This document shows positions 27,387-35,138 of a DNA stretch of 64,000 nucleotides, piece by piece (positions within the stretch are counted from its first letter, which is position 1; each line of letters opens with the position of its first letter). The stretch is taken from assembly GCF_030534315.2 (NCBI RefSeq), contig NZ_CP130558.2, forward strand, positions 2,594,501 to 2,658,500, written 5' to 3'. The position numbers and the translations under genes were made by a program. This DNA comes from Thermoanaerobacterium sp. CMT5567-10 (GTDB taxonomy: Bacteria > Bacillota > Thermoanaerobacteria > Thermoanaerobacterales > Thermoanaerobacteraceae). The notes beneath the pieces are model-generated. The model worked only from the letters and a program-made list of their open reading frames with translations. It was not told where the DNA came from and did not search any database.

Positions 27387-27826
27387 AGTTATAGTTGTAG
27401 GAAGTATAATCGGAAAATATATATCATTATATTTATTTAATTGTACCTAATGAAACGGAACTATCTTTTTTAACAAGAAAAACAATTACTGATAAAGAAT
27501 CTTTAATAGAAGCATCAAGATTCTTATTAAATAAAGGTGTAAAAAATGTTATTACAACTCTTGGCGAAAAAGGTTCTTTCTTAATGAATAATGAGATTAC
27601 AAAATATTATCCTTCAGTTAAAGTTCATGCAGTTGATACAACCGCTGCAGGAGATACTTTTATAGGTGCATTAGCAACATTGCTTAGTGAGAATAAAAGC
27701 ATTGATGAATCGATTATTTATGCAACATATGCATCTGCAATAGCAGTAACAAGGGAAGGCGCGCAAGTGTCAATTCCTGATAGAGATGAAGTTAACAAAT
27801 TTATAAAAGAATATAGAGGTGTGTAG
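27379..27826 (+). pseudogene. Ribokinase/PfkB kinase remnant with large internal deletion
   Basis: From ATG 27379 the frame gives a typical ribokinase start (MSKVIVVGSI) but stops after 23 codons. In another frame from about 27410 the sequence resumes in the middle of a PfkB kinase: IVPNETELSFLTRK, TTLGEKGSFLMN, the signature DTTAAGDTFIGAL with the catalytic Asp, and a normal C-terminus ending at 27826. Roughly 150-170 residues that should lie between, including the substrate-binding half, are absent, and the two parts are out of frame. The remnant keeps the operon spacing and the ADP-ribosylglycohydrolase follows directly. The C-terminal part alone (ATG 27584) would lack the sugar site. Confidence 0.85.
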
Positions 27827-27827
27827 T

Positions 27828-29156
27828 ATGCAGACATGGTATTTGACAAACTGGGAGAGAGTGCAATTGGAATTAATTCAAGCTAAGGAAGAAGGAAAGG
27901 ATATAAAAGATTATGAAGAAAAAGTAAAATCTATTGAGAATGAATCATATGAAAATAGAGAAAAATATTCAGGTGCGCTCCTTGATGAATTAAATAATTT
28001 ACCAGTAAAAGATGATTTCCCATTTGATGAACCAAATACATTAGAAGAGATAAAAAACAATATTTCAGAATTTCCCAAAATGGACATTTGTATTGATGAT
28101 GAGATTATATATGATAAAATCTATGGTGCATGGTTAGGAAGAATAGCAGGGAATTGGTTAGGACAGCCATTAGAGTCATATAGTATGACTATGGGCAAAA
28201 ATAGCATTAAGGCTTTTTTGATAGAGATTGGAAAGTGGCCGTTAAATGAATACATAGATTTTAATTTAGGTGATAAAATTTATAAAAAATTTGGGCTTGA
28301 TAACAATTTAAAAAAGTATAGTTATAATGAAGGACATAGTCCAGAAGATGATGATATTAATTATACAGTGTTATGCCTTGAAATTGCAAAAAAATATGGG
28401 AAAAATTTTACTTCTGAAGATGTTGCTGAGGCATGGTTAAATAATCTTCCTATTTTACATACTTGTACCGCTGAACGAGTTGCATATTCAAATTTATGTC
28501 AACTTATTATGCCACCCAAATCTGCAATATATAGGAATCCATATAGAGAATGGATTGGTGCGATGATTAGGGGTGATCTTTGGGGGTATATAAATCCAGG
28601 AGATCCATGGAGAGCGGCAGAATATGCATATTGCGATGCTTCTATATCTCATACAAAAAATGGAATTTATGGTGAAATGTTTATATCTGCAATGTTAGCT
28701 TCCGCATATCTATTTGACAATCCTATAGATGTTATTAATACGGGACTTTCTGTAATTCCAAAAGAGAGTCGACTTAAAGTAGCAATACAGGATGTGATAA
28801 ATTGGAGCAAAATTGAGCCTGATTGGGAAAAATGTCTTAATAAAATATATGAAAAATATGGGCATTATAATGTTGTCCATACAATAAATAATGCTTGTAT
28901 AGTTGCTTTATCGTTAATTTATGGCAATAAAGATTTTGGAAAATCAATATGCTTAGCTGTAATGAGTGGATTAGATACAGACTGCAATGCTGCTACAGTA
29001 GGTTCAATTGTTGGACTTATGATTGGTGCAAAAAAATTGCCTGCTAAATTTATACAACCTATATGTGATACTGCTATGACAGGGGTTTACAAGTATAATT
29101 TGGTTAAGGTTTCAGATCTTGCAAAAGAGACGTTAAATCTTATTAAGAAAGATTAA
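27828..29156 (+). CDS. ADP-ribosylglycohydrolase family protein
   Basis: A 442-residue protein of the ADP-ribosylglycohydrolase (ARH/DraG) family. The di-metal site acids are visible in SPEDDDINYT (171-180) and in GLDTDCNAATVGSIVG near the C-terminus. IYGAWLGRIAGNWLG opens the domain at about residue 98, leaving an N-terminal extension of about 95 residues rich in Glu and Lys. Family members cleave N-glycosidic bonds to ribose, in ADP-ribosylated proteins or in small nucleosides. In sugar clusters they often sit beside a PfkB kinase, as here before the kinase decayed. The ATG at 27828 follows AGAGGTG. It is unlikely to be the nitrogenase-linked DraG. Confidence 0.82.
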   Translation: MQTWYLTNWERVQLELIQAKEEGKDIKDYEEKVKSIENESYENREKYSGALLDELNNLPVKDDFPFDEPNTLEEIKNNISEFPKMDICIDDEIIYDKIYGAWLGRIAGNWLGQPLESYSMTMGKNSIKAFLIEIGKWPLNEYIDFNLGDKIYKKFGLDNNLKKYSYNEGHSPEDDDINYTVLCLEIAKKYGKNFTSEDVAEAWLNNLPILHTCTAERVAYSNLCQLIMPPKSAIYRNPYREWIGAMIRGDLWGYINPGDPWRAAEYAYCDASISHTKNGIYGEMFISAMLASAYLFDNPIDVINTGLSVIPKESRLKVAIQDVINWSKIEPDWEKCLNKIYEKYGHYNVVHTINNACIVALSLIYGNKDFGKSICLAVMSGLDTDCNAATVGSIVGLMIGAKKLPAKFIQPICDTAMTGVYKYNLVKVSDLAKETLNLIKKD

Positions 29157-29177
29157 TCTAATTTGTAAAATATACCT

Positions 29178-29214
29178 CCAACCACCTCTTCACATTAGAA
29201 GTGGTTGGCTTTTC
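29178..29214 (+). terminator. Terminator of the amino-sugar cluster
   Basis: CCAACCAC (29178-29185) pairs with GTGGTTGG (29201-29208), followed by CTTTT. This closes the long cluster that begins at nanE. Confidence 0.8.
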
Positions 29215-29219
29215 CATCT

Positions 29220-30062
29220 TTATGCATGAAATATAGGCTCTATACCCTTAGCGAATTCCCTTAGATGATTGATTTCATCTTCTGTTATCTCTTTATAGTT
29301 TTCTGCAACTTCTAAGGCTATTGGGAAATATGATTCATCACCAGGAGGTATAGCAGCAGTTATTGGCTGTGACAATGTAAATCTCAATGCCAGTTTTGCT
29401 ACCTCTTTATCCTCAATTGGCATATACCAAGTTTTCGGATGTGATGTATCGTATTGAGATTTTGTCGTAAATGCCATTGCCTTTATGGCAAGCCTGCCTA
29501 TATTTTTTGATTTTGCCTTTTCAATAACTTGGGGTCCAAAATTGCCATTAAAATAATTTACGAAATTCACAGGAAACAATATTGCATCAAAATCAAACGA
29601 ATCTAAAAGTTTCAAGGCAATATCAACAGAATGTGCTGAAAACCCAGTATATCTTATTTTTCCCTCTTTTTTAGCTTTGTCTAAAAGCTCTAGCACACCG
29701 CCTGGGCTTATAGCTTTATTGTAATCATCTTCTGTCTTCATTTCATGCAATTGATATAAATCAAAATAGTCAGTTTTCAGTCTTTTAAAAGACTCTGTCA
29801 TTTCCTTTAAAGCACTTTCTTCTGTCCTACCATCAGTTTTACATGCCAAAAATATTTTATCTCTTTTACCTACTAAAGCATTTCCAAGTTTGATTTCTGC
29901 ATCACCATAACTAGGGGACACATCAAAATAATTAATTCCTCGATCAATTGCATCAGATACCAAATTGTTAGCTTTACTTTGCTCCATATTCATAACTAGT
30001 ATTCCGCCAAAACCAATAATCGAAAGCTCCTCGCCAGTTTTTCCTAGAGTTCTTTTAATCAT
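29220..30062 (-). CDS. Aldo/keto reductase
   Basis: An NADPH-dependent oxidoreductase of the aldo/keto reductase superfamily, 280 residues. Catalytic tetrad positions are present: Asp in NYFDVSPSYGD, the Tyr of the same segment, Lys in LACKTDG and His in YQLHEMK. The start RTLGKTGEELSIIGFGG is typical of the YdhF/Tas-like bacterial branch. It is a single gene convergent with the amino-sugar cluster and preceded by its own ribosome-binding site. Substrate unknown. Confidence 0.87.
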   Translation of the reverse strand: MIKRTLGKTGEELSIIGFGGILVMNMEQSKANNLVSDAIDRGINYFDVSPSYGDAEIKLGNALVGKRDKIFLACKTDGRTEESALKEMTESFKRLKTDYFDLYQLHEMKTEDDYNKAISPGGVLELLDKAKKEGKIRYTGFSAHSVDIALKLLDSFDFDAILFPVNFVNYFNGNFGPQVIEKAKSKNIGRLAIKAMAFTTKSQYDTSHPKTWYMPIEDKEVAKLALRFTLSQPITAAIPPGDESYFPIALEVAENYKEITEDEINHLREFAKGIEPIFHA

Positions 30063-30176
30063 TTATATCACTCCTTTAAGGCTATAATATAACACAAAAA
30101 TAGCAAAATCAAGAGAAATATGTAATATATTCTAGTTAATTTTAAGATAGTGTCTTGCTAAAATGAATAAATTAAT

Positions 30177-31262
30177 TTACGATTTTAAGTTGCGTTTTTT
30201 AACAAAATAAGCTATTAACAAAAGTAAAGGTACTATAATTTGCAGCGGCACATGGATATAAAGGGACACCAGTGGAAGCTCAACTGGTATTTGTATAAAA
30301 TATGATTCTGCTGTGATAATTGACAGAGCATAAATGATTGCAGCAGTTGGAATAAGCAAAAATTTATATTCCTTTATATCAAAAACTGACTGAGATGCTT
30401 TCAAACCAGCGTAAGCGAAAATAATGATTTTGATTAAATTGCCTATTATCATAAGAGCAATATACAAAGAATCGAGATTTCTAAAAAAGCCTAGTGAAAT
30501 AAGCCGCGTCATCGAATAAAATGGGAAATTGATCCTAGAAGCTTCATAGACGCCAATAGCAGATATAATGTTTATATTATTGAATGCAAGAAACAACCCT
30601 GTCAGTATAAATACAACAAAAGAATATTTGAATAGATCCTTTTTGTTTGGAACTTCTGGAAATATCATCATAAAAACAATGATTTCTCCAAATGGAAAAG
30701 TCAGTACTTGTGGGTATGCTGCTTTTATAATCGGTACTATTCCACCTGTAAATATCGGAAAGATCTTATTCAAACTATAACAAGGTATTGTAAAAGCAAA
30801 GATAAATACAATAAATATTAAAAATATAAAAAAAGGCAATAAAATGCTAGCCACTTTTAAAGTTACACTTATGTCAAAAAGTATAAAATATGTTACCACA
30901 ATCATCAAAAATATTGCTATAACCTTAATAGGCGACAAAGGAAAGATGCTGCCTGTGCTAAGTTCTAAATAATCTCTTGTGACACGTGCTGCCATGTAAA
31001 AAAAATAGAACATGTAAATTGCAGACAAGGCTCTTCCTACAATATTTCCAAAGCTTAACTTCAATATCTCTGTCAAATTAGCCTTATATTTTTTATACAA
31101 AAAAATGTACAAGTATAAAAGTGGCAGTGCTGACACCATAGCTAATAAGACTGCCATCCATGAATCCTGTTTTGCCGATATTCCATGAGCAAATAAAATA
31201 GTATTTCCTATTTCAAATAAAAACATAGCATAAAAAATTTCTTTTTGCGTGACACTTTTCAT
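30177..31262 (-). CDS. GerAB-type spore germination permease, orphan
   Basis: A 361-residue membrane protein with about ten hydrophobic segments, matching the GerAB/endospore germination permease family: opening KSVTQKEIFYAMFLFEIGNT, DSWMAVLLAM in the second segment, and FPEVPNKKDLFKY in the middle loop. In complete receptors GerAB binds the germinant together with GerAA and GerAC, but neither is next to it here. The ATG at 31262 follows GAGGA at 8 bases; an in-frame GTG at 31277 overlaps that site. The presence of the gene supports a spore-forming host. Confidence 0.82.
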   Translation of the reverse strand: MKSVTQKEIFYAMFLFEIGNTILFAHGISAKQDSWMAVLLAMVSALPLLYLYIFLYKKYKANLTEILKLSFGNIVGRALSAIYMFYFFYMAARVTRDYLELSTGSIFPLSPIKVIAIFLMIVVTYFILFDISVTLKVASILLPFFIFLIFIVFIFAFTIPCYSLNKIFPIFTGGIVPIIKAAYPQVLTFPFGEIIVFMMIFPEVPNKKDLFKYSFVVFILTGLFLAFNNINIISAIGVYEASRINFPFYSMTRLISLGFFRNLDSLYIALMIIGNLIKIIIFAYAGLKASQSVFDIKEYKFLLIPTAAIIYALSIITAESYFIQIPVELPLVSLYIHVPLQIIVPLLLLIAYFVKKRNLKS

Positions 31263-31360
31263 ATACAACATCCTCACATTTCAATAGTGACATTATTAGT
31301 TTTAAATGTTAATTACAAATTATTCGAGGAAACGGAAGATACACAAATGACGAAAATTTC

Positions 31361-31389
31361 TTGACATATGAAATTTGAAAAAATAAAAT
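31361..31389 (+). promoter_or_regulatory. Sigma-A promoter of the GNAT gene
   Basis: TTGACA (31361-31366), 17-base spacer, TAAAAT (31384-31389), about 35 bases before the acetyltransferase start. Confidence 0.75.
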
Positions 31390-31423
31390 TGTATTAATAT
31401 TACATTTAACTGGGGGAGATTAC

Positions 31424-31990
31424 ATGTATTACAAGAAATTAATAGGAGAAAAGTGTTACTTATCGCCTATGAATGTGGATGATTACGAAAAATACTCAGA
31501 ATGGGTAAATGACATGGAAGTTGCGGCTGGAATGCTTTTTGCATCACAGATTGTTACAAAAGAGAAAGAAAAAGAAATTTTAGAAACATTATCGAGAGAA
31601 TACAATTTTGCCATAGTAGACATCAAGACAGACCAGCTTATAGGCAATCTTGGTTTTCCTAAACTAGATTACATAAATAGAGTTGCTGAAGTAGGATTAT
31701 TTATAGGCAATAAAGAATATTGGGGCAAAGGTTATGGTCAAGAGGCACTTAATTTAGCACTTGATTTTGGATTCAGCATTCTTAATATGCACAATATTTA
31801 TTTAAGAGTTTATTCTTACAACAAACCGGCTATATCTTGCTACAAAAAAGTTGGCTTCAAAGAAGCAGGGAGGATAAGAGAAGCAAAAAGAATAGCAGGT
31901 GAAAGGTATGACGAGATAATCATGGATATATTGGAAGACGAATATGAATCAGTCTATATCAAAAAAATCGTAAGCGAAAAAAATTTTTAA
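31424..31990 (+). CDS. GNAT acetyltransferase, RimJ/RimL-like
   Basis: A 188-residue acetyltransferase. The acetyl-CoA site is in GLFIGNKEYWGKGYGQEALN, and the family ending NKPAISCYKKVGFKEAGRIREA is clear. Proteins of this branch acetylate the N-terminal amine of ribosomal proteins, or small amines such as spermidine. GGGGGAG precedes the ATG and a consensus promoter lies upstream. The genomic context gives no substrate. Confidence 0.87.
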   Translation: MYYKKLIGEKCYLSPMNVDDYEKYSEWVNDMEVAAGMLFASQIVTKEKEKEILETLSREYNFAIVDIKTDQLIGNLGFPKLDYINRVAEVGLFIGNKEYWGKGYGQEALNLALDFGFSILNMHNIYLRVYSYNKPAISCYKKVGFKEAGRIREAKRIAGERYDEIIMDILEDEYESVYIKKIVSEKNF

Positions 31991-32015
31991 AAGCGTATAT
32001 AAGATTTTTAAGCTT

Positions 32016-32055
32016 TCCCTATATTATAAGTGAAACCAAAAATAAAATATAGGGA
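32016..32055 (+). promoter_or_regulatory. Leader hairpin overlapping the ribosome-binding site
   Basis: TCCCTATATT (32016-32025) and AATATAGGGA (32046-32055) are a perfect 10-bp inverted repeat. The right arm contains part of the AGGGAGAGG ribosome-binding site of the next gene, so folding would hide it. This could limit synthesis of the initiator-like protein. Confidence 0.6.
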
Positions 32056-32065
32056 GAGGATAAAG

Positions 32066-33121
32066 ATGATAGGAATTAATTTCATATACGATAATTTAGA
32101 CAGTCTTTCAGGGAGTGAAGTAAAACTTCTATTGTTTCTATTAAAGCATGCTAATAAAAATCCGGTGCACATTACAACGGACGAATTTAAAAATGGCAAA
32201 CTAGATGATGCCAAGAAAAGATTGGACACTGGAACAGGACTGTCAGCCGGCGCGATTTCTGAATCAATAAAGAAGTTGATCGACAAAAAGCTTCTGATAT
32301 GCTTTATTGACAATGTAGACATGGGCAGAATAAAAAAGTATTACATGCTTTCAAATAATAAAGATGTCAGAAACATAACGTATGCTTTTGATAAGGAAAC
32401 TGGTGAACTTATAAGCTATGAAAAATGGTTTGAATTACTTAACCTTGATGCAACTACAAAAAATGAAACCACGTTATTAAATAATGGTTCGTCAAAATCT
32501 GAAACCATTGAAAATTCACCAGTTTCAAAAAATGACGACATATATACTATGTATAATAATATATATGAATCATATCAATCAGATAGATTGAAAGATAATA
32601 ATAATGTGATAGATCAATCTATCAATGATTCTAGAGATAGATCTGATTTAGATAATCATTCTATCTATCATAGAGACTTTAATAATACGTTAGAAAGTGT
32701 ACCATCGTATGTGAAACTCAAAGAAGGGGTGGAAAAATACAATAAAATAGGTCAATCAAAAAGTGAAGTATCAAATTTTACTAAATCAAAAAACGAAAGC
32801 ACAATATCGAGCGCCCTAATTGATGCTATAAAAAGCAAGTACAAATTGAATGACGACGATATGAAGGTCTGCTTATCAAGGATGAAAGGGAAAGAAATAA
32901 AGTACCCTGCAAAGTTTCTAAATAAAGTTGCAGAAAATTATGTTAAAGAAAAAGAACTATTTTCACAAATAGAAAGCGCACAACAGCCGAAACACAATTA
33001 CGAAGTACCAAGGAACTATTTCAACTCATATCCTCAGAGAAAATACAACATAGACGAGCTTGAGAGATATCTTTTGACTGGTAGAGCCAGCGATGACCAT
33101 GTATTTCCGTCTTTTACGTAG
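32066..33121 (+). CDS. Replication-initiator-like winged-helix protein
   Basis: A 351-residue protein. The N-terminal 110 residues look like a winged helix-turn-helix of phage or plasmid replication proteins: SGSEVKLLLFLLKHANKNPV, then TGLSAGAISESIKKLIDKKL. A long polar linker (about 135-260) is rich in Asn, Asp and Ser. A C-terminal domain of about 90 residues (LIDAIKSKYKLNDDDMKVCL, KYPAKFLNKVAENYVKEKE) ends the protein. The layout matches phage replisome organisers such as lambda O or DnaD-like initiators. The linker DNA contains a cluster of GATAGAT repeats. The ATG at 32066 follows AGGGAGAGG; the longer frame from 32030 is not supported. It precedes a DpnII-type restriction set, so an origin in a mobile element is possible. 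Confidence 0.55.
   Translation: MIGINFIYDNLDSLSGSEVKLLLFLLKHANKNPVHITTDEFKNGKLDDAKKRLDTGTGLSAGAISESIKKLIDKKLLICFIDNVDMGRIKKYYMLSNNKDVRNITYAFDKETGELISYEKWFELLNLDATTKNETTLLNNGSSKSETIENSPVSKNDDIYTMYNNIYESYQSDRLKDNNNVIDQSINDSRDRSDLDNHSIYHRDFNNTLESVPSYVKLKEGVEKYNKIGQSKSEVSNFTKSKNESTISSALIDAIKSKYKLNDDDMKVCLSRMKGKEIKYPAKFLNKVAENYVKEKELFSQIESAQQPKHNYEVPRNYFNSYPQRKYNIDELERYLLTGRASDDHVFPSFT
32582..32669 (+). repeat. GATAGAT direct and inverted repeats inside the initiator-like gene
   Basis: GATAGAT occurs at 32582-32588, 32608-32614 and 32636-32642, and its inverse ATCTATC at 32617-32623 and 32663-32669. AATGATT (32624-32630) and AATCATT (32654-32660) form a further inverted pair. Two of the repeats continue into GATC sites (32612-32615 and 32640-32643). 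All lie in the region coding for the polar linker. Confidence 0.6.
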
Positions 33122-33155
33122 GAGATTTTTTGGTTGGATGATAAAAACCAAATGT

Positions 33156-33185
33156 TTGTTCAGACTAAATGATTTATGATATAAT
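33156..33185 (+). promoter_or_regulatory. Possible promoter of the restriction-modification genes
   Basis: TTGTTC (33156-33161), 18-base spacer and a perfect TATAAT (33180-33185), about 40 bases before the methylase start. The -35 match is only partial. Confidence 0.5.
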
Positions 33186-33226
33186 ATAAAAAGCATGGGA
33201 AAGTAACGATTGGATGGGATTTTACA

Positions 33227-34189
33227 ATGAATGAACAACTTTTGATAAATGGTTTTGAAGATAAAAAATATTTGAAAATTAGTGCAAAACCTTTTTTAAA
33301 ATGGGCTGGAGGCAAAACTCAACTTTTAAATGAATTAAATAGTAGATTACCATTACAAATAATACAGAAACATGAGATAGAAAGTTATATTGAACCTTTT
33401 GTAGGTGGAGGAGCCTTTTTCTTTTTTTTGAAAAATAATTATAACGTAAAAGAATCTTTTTTGGTAGATTCGAATAAAGAGTTAATTGTAGGATATAAAG
33501 CTGTACAAAATAATGTAGAAGATTTAATATTTGAATTGGAAAATATTGAGCGCAAATACTTACAATTATCAGATGAAGAAAGAAAAGAATTTTATTACAA
33601 TGTTAGAGAAGAGTATAACACTCAAAAAGATACATTTAATTATTTTATGTATAATTCTGATTGGATAAAAAGGGCTTCTTACTTGATTTTTTTAAATAAA
33701 ACTTGCTTTAATGGTTTATTTAGACTAAATAGAAATGGGAATTTTAATGTGCCTTTTGGCAAATATAATAAGCCTAAAATTTGTGATAAAGAAAATTTAT
33801 ATGAGGTTAGTAAAGCATTAATAAATACAGAAATTATATGTGCAGATTTTGAAGAATCAAAAAAGTTTATAAAAAAAGGCAGTCTTGTATACCTTGATCC
33901 ACCATATCGCCCACTAAGTTCGACTTCAAATTTCACATCATACAATGAATCGGGATTTGATGATCGCGATCAAGTTAGATTGTCTGAGTATTTTAAAGAG
34001 ATGGACAAAAAAGGAGCTTATTTAATATTAAGCAATTCAGATCCTAAAAACATTGATAAAGATGATGATTTTTTTGATAAATTGTATGAAGAATTTATTA
34101 TCGAGAGAGTCAGTGCAAAAAGATATATAAATAGCAAGGCTGACGGGCGTGGTGCAATTAACGAGCTTATAATTAGAAATTATAGATGA
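33227..34189 (+). CDS. DNA adenine methylase, Dam/DpnM type
   Basis: Adenine-N6 methyltransferase of 320 residues, alpha class. Motif X is PFLKWAGGKTQLL, motif I is YIEPFVGGGAFFF, and catalytic motif IV is VYLDPPYRPLSST. The FNVPFGKYNKP segment of the target-recognition part is typical of enzymes that methylate GATC. It is followed by a DpnII/MboI-type endonuclease gene, which supports GATC as the target. The ribosome-binding site is poor. This protects the host against the cognate nuclease. Confidence 0.92.
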   Translation: MNEQLLINGFEDKKYLKISAKPFLKWAGGKTQLLNELNSRLPLQIIQKHEIESYIEPFVGGGAFFFFLKNNYNVKESFLVDSNKELIVGYKAVQNNVEDLIFELENIERKYLQLSDEERKEFYYNVREEYNTQKDTFNYFMYNSDWIKRASYLIFLNKTCFNGLFRLNRNGNFNVPFGKYNKPKICDKENLYEVSKALINTEIICADFEESKKFIKKGSLVYLDPPYRPLSSTSNFTSYNESGFDDRDQVRLSEYFKEMDKKGAYLILSNSDPKNIDKDDDFFDKLYEEFIIERVSAKRYINSKADGRGAINELIIRNYR

Positions 34190-34214
34190 GCTAATTAAAT
34201 GAGGGGGGCTTAGT

Positions 34215-35138
34215 GTGGACTCAATCTATTTTGATTTTTTAGGAATGAAAAATTTAGAAGATGTCATAGAAGAATTTCACAATACATTAGTTGATACAAA
34301 TAGGAGCTACAAATTTTTTGTGAATTGGGACAAAGTAAAAAAACACGTTAATAAGTATAAGATTGAGTTTAATATTTTAAACACATTGATTGGGAATAAA
34401 CAATTTGATGACGATTTAAGAAAAATTTTGTCAAGTTATCCTCAAGTTCTTCCTACTATCCCAATTTTACTAGCAATACGAGAACAAAAGTTGACAGTTA
34501 TTGATGATTTTAATGATGAGAATTTTAGCATAGTTCATTATGATTTTAATAAAAAGACTTTGACAAACACAGATATTGATGATATGGTTGAATTTTTTGA
34601 AAAAACTGGTTTAAAGAGATTTTTTCTTGAATTATCTTCAAAAAGTGTACAAGATTACGTGTTAGGTGTCGAAGTTGGCATGGATACCAATGCACGTAAG
34701 AATAGAAGTGGAGATGCCATGGAATTGATGTTAAAGCCGATGATTGAAAAAATAGCATCTAAGGGAAAAAATTCTTTTGATATATTGTTTCAAAAAAAGT
34801 TTCAGTATCTAGATGATAATTATAACATACGTGTAAATTCTTCAATTAAGAACAGAAAAGCTGATTTTATCATAATAAAAAATGGCAATAAAGTTATAAA
34901 TATAGAAGTCAATTTTTATTCAGGGACAGGTTCAAAACCACAAGAGATAGTTGATTCATATATAGAAAGGCAAAATGAATTAAAAGAAAATGGCTTTGAA
35001 TTCATCTGGATTACCGATGGGATTGGCTGGAAAGGTCAAAAAAATCAATTGCATAAAGGTTTTGAAAGAGTTAATTATCTATTAAATCTATATTTTGTAC
35101 GGAAAGGGCTATTGGAGGAAATTTTATGGAGAATATAA
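34215..35138 (+). CDS. Type II restriction endonuclease, DpnII/MboI family
   Basis: Restriction enzyme of 307 residues that should cut unmethylated GATC. The family core is present in the C-terminal half: NRKADFIIIKNGNKVINIEV gives the catalytic Asp and the Glu of a PD-(D/E)XK-type site, then NFYSGTGSKPQEI and FIWITDGIGWKG. The N-terminal opening FDFLGMKNLEDVI is also typical of this family. The start is GTG 34215 after GAGGGGGG. Its end overlaps the next methylase gene by 13 bases, so the three genes form one operon. Confidence 0.9.
   Translation: MDSIYFDFLGMKNLEDVIEEFHNTLVDTNRSYKFFVNWDKVKKHVNKYKIEFNILNTLIGNKQFDDDLRKILSSYPQVLPTIPILLAIREQKLTVIDDFNDENFSIVHYDFNKKTLTNTDIDDMVEFFEKTGLKRFFLELSSKSVQDYVLGVEVGMDTNARKNRSGDAMELMLKPMIEKIASKGKNSFDILFQKKFQYLDDNYNIRVNSSIKNRKADFIIIKNGNKVINIEVNFYSGTGSKPQEIVDSYIERQNELKENGFEFIWITDGIGWKGQKNQLHKGFERVNYLLNLYFVRKGLLEEILWRI

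Noticed and set aside
27828-29156. ADP-ribosylglycohydrolase as the nitrogenase-activating DraG
   Set aside because: No DraT gene is visible, the gene belongs to a sugar cluster 30 kb away, and nitrogenase here has NifI1/NifI2 for control. The N-terminal extension also differs from DraG.
32582-32669. GATAGAT repeats as a CRISPR array
   Set aside because: Repeats are only 7 bases, irregularly spaced, in both orientations and inside a coding frame, without cas genes in the window.
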